Positions 26,185 to 36,500 of a DNA stretch of 45,072 nt are shown piece by piece. Each line of letters opens with the position of its first letter. Position 1 is the stretch's first letter. The DNA comes from Comamonadaceae bacterium (GTDB lineage: Bacteria; Pseudomonadota; Gammaproteobacteria; Burkholderiales; Burkholderiaceae_C), in the NCBI GenBank assembly GCA_947381325.1, contig CANCUP010000004.1, positions 1-45,072 on the forward strand, given 5' to 3'. Made by a program: the position numbers and the translations under genes. The notes beneath the pieces are model-generated. The model ran no database searches, was not told where the DNA came from, and saw only the letters and a program-made list of their open reading frames with translations.

Positions 26185-27447
26185 ATGCCCGACCACAACC
26201 ACAACACCACCTACGCCCAGCTCGACGCTTGGATCGACGCCCACTTTGATGAGCAAGTGAAGTTCTTGCAAGAACTCGTCCGCGTGCCCACCGACACGCC
26301 ACCGGGCAACAACGCGCCGCATGCCGAGCGCACCGCCACTTTGCTGAAAGACTTTGGCTTTGAGGCCGAGAAACACGCCGTGCCCGAAGCCGAGGTGACA
26401 GCCTATGGCCTGGAAACCCTCACCAACCTGATCGTGCGACGCCACTATGGAGAAGGCAAAACCATTGCCCTCAACGCCCACGGTGACGTGGTGCCCCCGG
26501 GCGAAGGGTGGACCCAAGACCCCTATGGCGGCCAGATCGTGGACGGCAAAATGTATGGCCGTGCCAGCGCGGTGAGCAAGTGCGACTTTTCCACCTTCAC
26601 CTTTGCCGTGCGCGCGCTCGAAGCCGTGGCCAAGCCCGCCCACGGCAATGTCGAACTGCACTTCACCTACGACGAAGAGTTTGGTGGACTGCTGGGCCCC
26701 GGCTGGTTGCTGCGCCAAGGTCTGACAAAACCCGACTTGATGATTGCAGCGGGCTTCAGCTACCAAGTGGTCACCGCACACAACGGGTGTTTGCAAATGG
26801 AAGTCACCGTGCACGGCAAGATGGCGCACGCTGCCATTCCAGAGACTGGTGTGGACGCCCTGCAAGGCGCAGTGGCGGTGCTCAATGCCCTGTATCACCA
26901 AAACACCCTCTACCAAGCCGTGACCTCCCAGGTGGAGGGCATCAACCACCCCTATGTGAACGTGGGTCTGATTGAAGGCGGCACCAACACCAACGTGATT
27001 CCGGGCAAGGTGATGTTCAAGTTAGACCGCCGCATGATTCCAGAAGAAAACCCGGTGGAAGTCGAAGCCAGCATTCGCCAAGTGATGGCCGACGCGGTGC
27101 GTGCCTTCAACCAAGGCCGCGCGGCCGACATGCACATCAGCCTGGACGTCAAACGCCTGTTGATGGCCCACAGCATGAAACCCTTGGCGGGCAACAAGCC
27201 CTTGGTAGACGCTATTCAACACCACGGCGAAGACCTGTTTGGTGAACCGATTCCAGCCATGGGCACACCGCTGTACACCGATGTGCGTTTGTACGGCGAG
27301 CACGGTATTCCAGGGGTGATTTATGGGGCCGGCCCACGCACCGTGCTGGAGAGCCACGCCAAACGCGCGGACGAACGCTTGGACTTGGAAGACTTGCGCC
27401 GCGCGACTAAGGTGATTGCTCGGACTTTGCGGGATTTGTTGGGATGA
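26185..27447 (+). CDS. M20 family metallopeptidase/amidohydrolase (ArgE/DapE-like)
   Basis: LVRVPTDTPPGNNAPHAERTATLL, IALNAHGDVVPPGEGWTQDPYGG, FTYDEEFGGLLGPGWLL; start at MPDHNHN. Confidence 0.9.
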   Translation: MPDHNHNTTYAQLDAWIDAHFDEQVKFLQELVRVPTDTPPGNNAPHAERTATLLKDFGFEAEKHAVPEAEVTAYGLETLTNLIVRRHYGEGKTIALNAHGDVVPPGEGWTQDPYGGQIVDGKMYGRASAVSKCDFSTFTFAVRALEAVAKPAHGNVELHFTYDEEFGGLLGPGWLLRQGLTKPDLMIAAGFSYQVVTAHNGCLQMEVTVHGKMAHAAIPETGVDALQGAVAVLNALYHQNTLYQAVTSQVEGINHPYVNVGLIEGGTNTNVIPGKVMFKLDRRMIPEENPVEVEASIRQVMADAVRAFNQGRAADMHISLDVKRLLMAHSMKPLAGNKPLVDAIQHHGEDLFGEPIPAMGTPLYTDVRLYGEHGIPGVIYGAGPRTVLESHAKRADERLDLEDLRRATKVIARTLRDLLG

Positions 27448-27520
27448 TGGAGCTGGCTTGATCCGCCAAGCCCCGATGGTGTTCATTCAGTTCAAGGTGA
27501 CTGCTTCAAAGACCTTGGCA

Positions 27521-30500
27521 TCAAGTTGCTTGCAAGCTGTGATGGGCGTTGTCAGAGAGGGTTGCCAACAGGTCTTGGACTGTCACCTCTTGGGCGATAG
27601 GAACAAACGTCAGAGGCACAGCATCTGAGGTTGAAGCGGTGTTGCACATTTGGTTAAACAGCAAGGCTTGGCGAACAAACTCAGCAGCTTGCGCATCGGC
27701 CTGTGTTGTCTGATGTCCTGGTTCATAAGCCAACATGGCATCAGCAGCCTGACCTGTGCTGCCATCGGTGCGTGTGAAGGTGGTATTGCCCATCACCACC
27801 GCATCGCTTTCGCCGCTGCCACTGTTGGCGAGCAATGTGCCTGCATCTCGCATTTGGCCGTCGGACTTCAGGTTGATGCTGGCAATTTGGAGGTCGCTGA
27901 GTGATTTGAATTCGTTCGCATCGGTCTTGCCATTTCCATTGGCGTCTTGCCAAATTGCGAATTCTGAAAACTTTTCATCGCCTGCGTCGAGTTGCCCGTT
28001 GAAGTTGGTGTCTAGGGCTTGCAAGCCTTCTAGGTCTGTTTGGGCACCGGCTTTGAGGCTTTGAAAACCGAATTCTGAAACATCTGTGATGCGATGGTTG
28101 TGGTCTTTGTCCCAGACCAACACACCATCGTTGTTGCCTGCCCATGCCATCTTGTCTTGGATGCCATCGAGGTTGACATCCACCGTGACCTGAGAGTTTT
28201 GAAGAGAAGTGAAATGAAGGCCATCGCCGTTGAGGTCTAGGATGATGGGGGGGTAATAAGTTCCTGAATGTTCATTCCATGTTGTGTAATAAAAAAAAGC
28301 TCCGTCAGTAGCCCCAAACCCGTACACGTTGAAATGCCAAACATTTTTTAATCCACTTTCGTCAGTCAATGTCCACGTAGTTTCTAAAAGATCAAACGAA
28401 GGACCTGAAACAGTGAAAACACCCGCATCACCTGACATCGATATCGAATAGTCAGTGTATTGAATTCCCCTATAAAAATAAGGAATAGGTAGCCATGTGT
28501 ACCCCCAAGTATTCAAGCGGGCACTGGTCAAAACCATCTGGACTGATCCAACAGGTCCGTCATCAGAAATTGAGAAATTTACTTCCACACGCCCCGCACG
28601 GTTTGGATCAACAAGGTATCCATACCCGCCCTTGTAATCCACGGTTGCGTATTGATTCGGCGGTGCGACGACATTCACATAAGCAGTCGCCCAAGTCTGA
28701 CCACCGTGTCCGTCGTCTGACAAATAATCAAATGACGCGCCGCCAGTGAACCCTGTCGCAGCTTGAAATTGCACTTGCCCATCCACGATGGATGCATGAC
28801 CATTGGCGTGGTCTCTGACAGCACTCACGGTCAATGAGTCACCATCTACATCGCTGTCGTTGCTGGTCAGTTGACCGAATGCGATGCTTATGACCGTATT
28901 TTTATAAGTGTCGAACTGGTCGTCGACAGCCACGGGGGCATCGTTGACGGCTGCGACAGGAATCACGGCTTGTACAGTGGGCGACTCAGCGCCTGCGGCA
29001 TCACGTACTCTGTATTCAAACGAGGCATTGCCGTTGTAGTTGGCATAGGGTGTGAACACCACATTGCCGTTGCCGTCTAAACCGACCGTGCCATTGGAAG
29101 CGTTGCCAACCCAGCTCAAACTCAATGCGCTGTTTGCATCGTCAATATCGCTGTCGTTGTCCAATAACCTTGATTTGTTGATGTAAAAAATGGCATCCTC
29201 ACTGGCGCCATAGATGATTTCACCTTGTGCACTTGGGGCATCGTTCACGGGATTCACAACAACAGTGGCGGTCGCTGCGTTGGACTCCAATCCCTCTGGA
29301 TCTTTCACCCAGTATGTGAATGTTGCATTCCCGTTGAAGTTGCTGTTGGGGCTGAACACCACATGGCCGCTGCCATTCAAATATGCCGAACCACCATGGC
29401 CCGACTGAACCCGAGAAATTAACAAGCTCGATTGCAGGTGATCGACGTCGGTGTCGTTTTGCAGCAAGGCGCTGCAGAGAATCGTCAGTTGCTGGTCTTC
29501 CAGAGATTGGATCGTTTCCCCCGTCGCCACTGGGGCATCGTTGACACTCAGCAAGTGGATCGTCGCCGTTGCCGATGCTGCGCCTCCGTTGCCGTCATCC
29601 ACGGTGTAATCAAAACTCGCAGTTCCAAAGTAGTTGGCATCGGGCACAAAAGAAATCGTGCCATCTGAATTCATGGCCACGCTGCCATGCCGTGCGTTCG
29701 AAACAGCTTTGATGCTCAGGACTTGCCCGTCTGTTGCGATGTCTGCATCCGTGTCGTTTTGCAGCAACGCGCCTTGGCTCAAGATCAAGCGGGTATCTTC
29801 CGATGAGTTGATGGTTTCGCCAATGGCAATTGGCGCATCGTTGAGGGCCGTGATGGTGAATGACGCCGTGGCCTGCGCCATGGCACCACTTAGATCACGC
29901 ACTTGGTACGCAAAGCTTGCAGCGCCGTGGTAGTTGGCATCTGGCGTAAAAACAACTTCACCATTGACAAACGCCACCGAGCCATGCGTGGCGTTACCCA
30001 CTGCAGAAACGGTCAAGCTATCGTTCACACCGCCCCAACCAGCGTTGTTGATGTCCGCGTCGGTGTCGTTGGATAACAAACTGGCGCAACTGACGCGCAA
30101 CGCGTTGTCTTCTGCCATACCGCTCAAGCTGTCATCTTGAGCAACAGGTACGTCGTTGACTTCTTCCAAATTGACAAACACAGTGCCTGTTGAGCTTACA
30201 CCAGCGCCATCGCTCACCGTGTATTGGTAACTCGCCACACCAAAATAATTCGCCTCTGGCTTGAAGGCAATGCGTTGGCTGTCATCGGCTTGTGTGACGA
30301 ACGCTACCGTGCCATGCGTGGCATGGCCCACTGCGGTGATGCTCAACACCTGGCCATCGCTTGCCACGTCTACATCGGTGTCGTTGGCTAACAAGTCAGA
30401 GGGAACAAACCAAAGTGTGGTGTCTTCGTCGGTGCTGACTGTTTCACCCTTCACAACTGGCACATCATTGATGGCGTTGACGGCGATGCGCACGCTGGCG

Positions 30501-33500
30501 TCGGTCGTACCTCCATGGCCATCGCTCACGGTGTAGGTGAAGCCTGCGATACCGTGGTAGTTGGCGCTGGGGATGAATTGAATGTCGCCGTTGACGCGCA
30601 TGCTCACCATGCCGTTGGCAGCGCCCGGGACGGCGGTGATGGATAACACTTGGTCGTCCGTGACGGTGTCTACATCGCTGTCATTGGCCAGCAGGTGTGC
30701 CTGGGTGAAGATGAGTCCTACATCTTCATCGGTGCTGCTGGTCTCGCCAACTGTCACAGGGGCGTCGTTGACCGCTGCCAGATTGATGGTGGCTAGGGCG
30801 GTGGCATATCCCCCGTTGCCATCGCTGACCGTGTAGTTGAAGCTGGCCATTCCGTGGTAGTTGGCGTCTGGCGTGAACTGCACGGTTTGTGTGCCGTCTG
30901 CGTGGGTCACCAAACTCACTGTGCCGTGGGTTTTGCCACTGATGCTGCTGACAGCACTCAAGCTCAGCACTTGGCCATCGGTGATGGTGTCTACATCACT
31001 GTCGTTGGCCAGCAAGGTCGCGGCATCCATAGAAAGCGCTGTGTCTTCGTTTGTATTCTCAGCCTCGCCTTGCACCAAAGGTGTGTCGTTGACAGCCCCA
31101 ATGCTTAAAGTCACCGTGTTGGTACTTGTGGCACCGAAAGTATCTGTCACCACATAGTCAAAAGTCGCTAAGCCGTGGTAGTTGGCATCGGGCAAAAACT
31201 CAATTTGCCCTGAACTCAACAAGCGCACTGTGCCGTGGCTGGCATCGCCCACACTTTGCACCGACAGGCTATCGCCATCCGTCAACTCATCGTTGTCGGT
31301 GTCATTGGCCAATACATCCGCTTGTTCAAGCATGATGAATGTGTCTTCCGTGCCATCAAAGCTGTCACTCTGACTGACTGGCGCGTCGTTGACGGCACTC
31401 ACACCCGCCACAACAAACGCGGTGCTGGTGGCACCGGATGCATCGGTTATTTCGTAACTGAACCTGACATTGCCGTGGTACTGCGCATCGGGCACCAGAT
31501 TGATGGTGCCATCCGTGTTGAGCGTGGCCGTGCAATGCAAGGCATCAAACACCCGGCTGATGGAGAGGACGTCGCCATCCGTCGACATATCGTTGTCGGT
31601 GTCATTCTTCAATAGCTGCTTTGAGGTCAACACGATGGCACTGTCTTCTTGGGTGGCAACCACATCACCCAGCGCTATCGGGCTATCGTTGACTGCAAGC
31701 ACCATCAAACGAACGCTCGCGTCTGTGTTGCCCCCATTGCCGTCACTCACGGTGTAGGTGAAGCTGGCTGAACCGTGGTAGTTGGCGTTGGGGACGAAGC
31801 GGATGTCGCCGTTGGCGACCATGCTCACTGCGCCCTTGGTAGCCCCCGAGACTGCGGTGATGGTGAGCACTTGGCCGTCGGTGGCGGTGTCTACGTCGCT
31901 GTCATTGGCCAGCAGCTCGGCTTGGGTGAACACGATGGCTGTGTCTTCGTTCGCACTGGCTGTATCGGGTTGGGTAACGGGTGCGTCATTCAGGGCGATG
32001 ACGTCCACCTTGACGGTGGCAGGCGTGCTGCCGTTGTTGCTTGCATGGTTGCCGTCGTTGCCGTCGTTGACGATGTAGGTGAATTGGGCAGTCCCATGGA
32101 AATTGCTGTCAGGCACAAAGCGGATGCGCCCATCTGTCAGCAAGGTGGCCGTCCCATGCTGAGCGGCGGCAATGCCTGTGATGCTCAGCACCTGACCATC
32201 GGTGGCCGTGTCGACATCGCGGTCGTTGCTCAGCAAATCTGCCACGTTGAAATAGATGGCTGCGTCTTCTTGTGTCTGCGCTGTTTCACCCTGTGTCACC
32301 GGTGCATCGTTGACAGCAGCAATCACCAGTGTTGTGCTGCCGGTGGTGCTCAAACCATATTGGTCTGTCACGGTGTAGGTGAAGCTGGCCTCGCCGTGGA
32401 AGTTGGTGTTGGGCATGAACACCACCACGCCGTCGTTCAAGCTAACCTGACAGTTCACCGCATCTGCAACCGCTGTGATGGTGAGTGCAGGTGCATTGGC
32501 ATCCGCACGCGCGTTCGGGCTGCTGTCGTTGGCCAACAGAACGTCTTGGCTCAAGCGCAGTACCACGTCCTCTGTGCCGGGCAAAGTTTCTCCAATGACG
32601 ACGGGGTAATCCAGCGTCGGGCCAGTGGCGGCACTCGCAATCACGCTGGAGGTGGTCGATGTTGCGTCTGTCGATGTCGATGCTGATGCCGATGTTGCTG
32701 CTGCACTGCTGGTGGCATGCGAAGGGTCTGAACTGGTTTTGCTGCTGGTTGCGCTGCTGATCACCACCGTCTTGACCACCACCACAGGTGCCGCCTCTGC
32801 CACAGGGTTGACGGGTGTTGACGAAACAAAGACAGGCGATGCGTTACTGGATGCAGCTGTCGAAATGGCTGCGGTTTGCACCGTCTGCACCCCTTGCACC
32901 ACCGACACGGGCGCAGAGAACACCTCGGCCTGTTTGACGACCACTTCTGCTGGTGTGGATGGTGTAAGTGGCATGTTTGGCGTGACGCCAAAAGTCGACA
33001 CGGTGGTGGGGAACTGGTTGTTGCTGTCGACCGCGTTGCCGCTGTTGCTGCTTGGGTTGGCGTTGCTGCCAGCGCTGACCCTGTTGGCCTGCACCGCTGC
33101 CGCCTCTGCCGCACTGGCGGTGGCCCCCATGCCCACCGCCGTTAAAACCCCCAAGCCTGTTGCACCCCAAACACTGCTGCCTGCGCTTTCCATCATGTTT
33201 TGTGTGACCAGGCGAATCTGGTTCGACGGCGACGTCTGCGCGCTGGGTATGAACACCAGCCTTGTATCTGAGACACGAATGTTGTTGGTGTTGGAACTTG
33301 TCCTAGGAATTGCATCACTCTTGATGCGCCCATCACCTGCCGACAAAGTGGATTGCGCACTCGGCTTGGCTGGTGTTTGAGTAGGCGCATCACTGACCAC
33401 CCGCGCATCCCCCTCGGCAATGGTGCTTTGTGTGGTTTGGTTTGCGACTGTTTTGACAGGCCCGAAATCTGTGGCACCTGTCGCACTTGTCTGTGCGGGT

Positions 33501-36500
33501 GCACCCTCCACATTGCCGCCACCGTGCCTGTGTGCTTCTTGATCTGCGGTGCCTTCCCAGTCGCCCGTGCGCAGCGCTTGCTGCTCGTAGGTTGGGTCGC
33601 GCTTGTCCACCCAGCGCGTGCCACCTTCATCTGTGATTTGCACTTGGCCTTGGTAGCCTTCGTGAACCAGCACTTCACCCGCATTGAGCACCTGCCAACT
33701 GCCATCGGGGTTGGCCCTGCTGATGTGGCTGAGCTTGACACCCTCTGTTGCCGACTTCAGTGTGGTCGCCGTGAGTACGTCGCTGTGCCCGTCCTCGTAC
33801 ATCACCTGACCGGTTTTGAAGTTGATGCTTTCCAAGTGAAGCGCATCCAAGCTTTGACCTTCTAAGGCTTGCATTTGCCCGTCTTGGTTGAGATCAACCC
33901 AAAGTTGGATGGCGGCAAACGCCGGGTCGCGTTCATCCAGAATACCGTCCTCATTGGCATCTAACCACGCGACGTTGTTGCGCTGCAGATCAGCGTTTTG
34001 TCTGCCCATCTCAGCTTGTTCGGTGTGGTTACCCTCTTGACCGGGGTTACCTCCTAAATTCAAGATATCGCGTGTTTCGATCTGCCCGTTCAGCTTTTGA
34101 TCAATGACCATCAACGCTTGTAAATTGCCATGTCCATCGCTTGCACTGATCCATTCAGATTTTTCTAAATAGCCATCGTTGTCAGTGTCTTTGAGAATTT
34201 CACTGGTTTGGGTCAAGGTGTTGTGCAAGTCTTCAACACGCGCGAGAACGCCGCTGTGCTGTGTCACGTGCACGATCAACGCGCCAAAGCTTTGACTCTT
34301 GAAGTTAGCACTTTCTGTTGCATGGCCTTGCAAAGCAAAGGCTTGACTTGTGTTGCTGGTTTCACCACCTAGGCCTGCGCGCGCTTCTCGACCAATTTGC
34401 GCATCATCGGCACCGATCTCTTGCAAGTGCTGCATGCGCTGTTGCAGCGTCTGGATTTGCCAAGCTGGTGCTAAGCCGCCACTGCTGCTCAGGGTCTCGA
34501 TCAACCTTTGTGCAATGGTCTCAGAAAAGAGAGGCTCATGGAATGTGCTGCCATTGGTCATCGTGACCTCCAACCAAGCACCGCCCGTTTGTGCGCTGTA
34601 GCCAACTCTCGGAATCAAGTAGGGGTTGATGGCCACATCATCTGCGCTACTGGGATTTTTCTCATTGATGGCTTGCACCAAAGATTCGAGCAAGCTCTGC
34701 ACCCCTGCAGCCAATTTGGCTGCCACATCCCCACCGCCACTTTGGTTGTAGTCAATGGTGTGTTGGATGTGTCCGCTGGCATCCCAGCTGAAATGGGCTG
34801 CACCTTCTGGAGGTGGAGGTGGACCGCCTCCGCCAAACAGGCCGCCAAATGCACCACCTATCAACCCGCCTATGGCCCCACCCAAAGACCCCCCAAAGTA
34901 CATGCCCGCCAAGGTACCGATGCTTTGCGCTGGGTTGTCTTCTAAATTGTTGAGTGCGATCAATGCGCTGACGTAAGGGACTTCGCTGCTACCCAACATG
35001 CTGTTGAGCGCTTCGTCGACCGCTTGGTCGCTGACTTGGTTGATGGCGTTGGCAATGATGAGTCCATCACCACTTTGCACGCCCTGCGCTAAATTGAGCC
35101 ACCCAGCAGCTTCTGCAAAATCACCCGGCAGGTTGTTGCCCGTGCCACCAAACGCTGCACCTAGCCCATCGACCGAGTTGTAAAAACTCATGACTGCGCT
35201 GAGTTTGCCCACCTCACCAAGATGATCCCAGTTTTGTAGGTTGCTCAAACCGTTGAACAAGCCTATCCCTTGGGCAAGGTCTTGTGATTGGGGGACGGAG
35301 GTTTGATCAGTGTTTCTATTTGCGGCACTAACACCACCTCCAACATCAGAAACGACGCCACCATCACCACCAGCATCGGCATAGACGGTGCCTGGGCCAA
35401 AAACGGGCAGAGTGCCAATGTCTGGTAAGTCATCGCTTGCGTCTGCAACCACCATATTGGAATCACTTAACTCGCCCGCATCACTAACTTTAAGCACGGG
35501 AATATGGCTCTGTGGTGACGATACAGTTATGGCGTGTGGTACGGAGTCGGGAGTGGTCTCAGTCACCGGATCAATTTCATAACCAACCAGAGCAGCCCTG
35601 CCCTTCGAATCTTGACCCACAGCCAAGACCGTCGTTTTACCGTCATCATCGGTCAACACATAACCTTTGGCCCAAACTGGTTTGGCATCCGTACCAATGT
35701 TGATATCTTGCGGCTCACCCAACTCAGGGTTGTGACGATGAAGCGCATCAAGGGCGGCTTGCGGCGTTTTGATCGCAGGGTCTAGGGTGAGTGCAGTCAG
35801 GATTTTGGCGGGGTCACCACTCAACGTAGCGTTGGTGAGTTCAACTGTAGGGTCGAGTGGCAAGTGAGCTGCGTCAGCGAATTGCATCGAGCCTTGTTTA
35901 CCCAAGGCAGTTAAACCGAGAGGCACCTGCGTCTGGGTTTGATCGTCACGGGTCACGACTTTGTAAGCCACAAACTCTGCTTTGGTTATGCCGCCAATTT
36001 TTTCAGCTTGAGAGCCCATGAAGACTTCGCTCCCGTCTTTGTCTGTATAGGTGAAGCCCTTTGCACTGCCCACTGTGGCCGCTTTGACTGAATCACCTAA
36101 AAACTCACGCGCCTCTTCAATGGTTCTGGCGTAGTGGCCAGGGTTGGCGCCATTTTCACCGCCACGGTTGGAGGCAAAGAATGCCAAGGTGGCTTCAGGG
36201 GTGCCTTCACCAGCAAACGCATCAATGGCGTCATCTTTTGGAACGCCGTTATAAACCCTGGACAGCACAGCAGCACGTTGCTCTTCTGTAAAAGGTGTCG
36301 AAAAGCGCGACTCAATCCTATCCACCAGTTTTTCTTTTTCAGGAAAGCTCGTGCCTTCAGTCACCTTAGTTGCACCTGACTCAGGCAACACATTTTTGAT
36401 GTTGGTGATGACGGGTTTGCCATTGGCATCTACCCCGTCTTTGAATCCCACAATTTTGCTGCCCTCAAACACAAAGCCTTTACCTTCTAGCGATGCCTTC

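Noticed and set aside
25140-26210. 356-aa minus-strand ORF
   Set aside because: Antisense to the uraD-allC fusion; low-complexity His/Gly/Gln-rich shadow ORF.
27455-27472. GGCTTG-N6-CAAGCC hairpin after the M20 gene as a terminator
   Set aside because: Short stem and no T tract on either side; not convincing.
28660-32640. Regularly spaced similar segments considered as CRISPR or satellite DNA
   Set aside because: Period is about 300 bp, units are degenerate and all in one coding frame; this is a protein repeat array.
31775-32686. 303-aa plus-strand ORF with periodic sequence
   Set aside because: Periodicity is the antisense reflection of the cadherin-like repeats in the giant gene.
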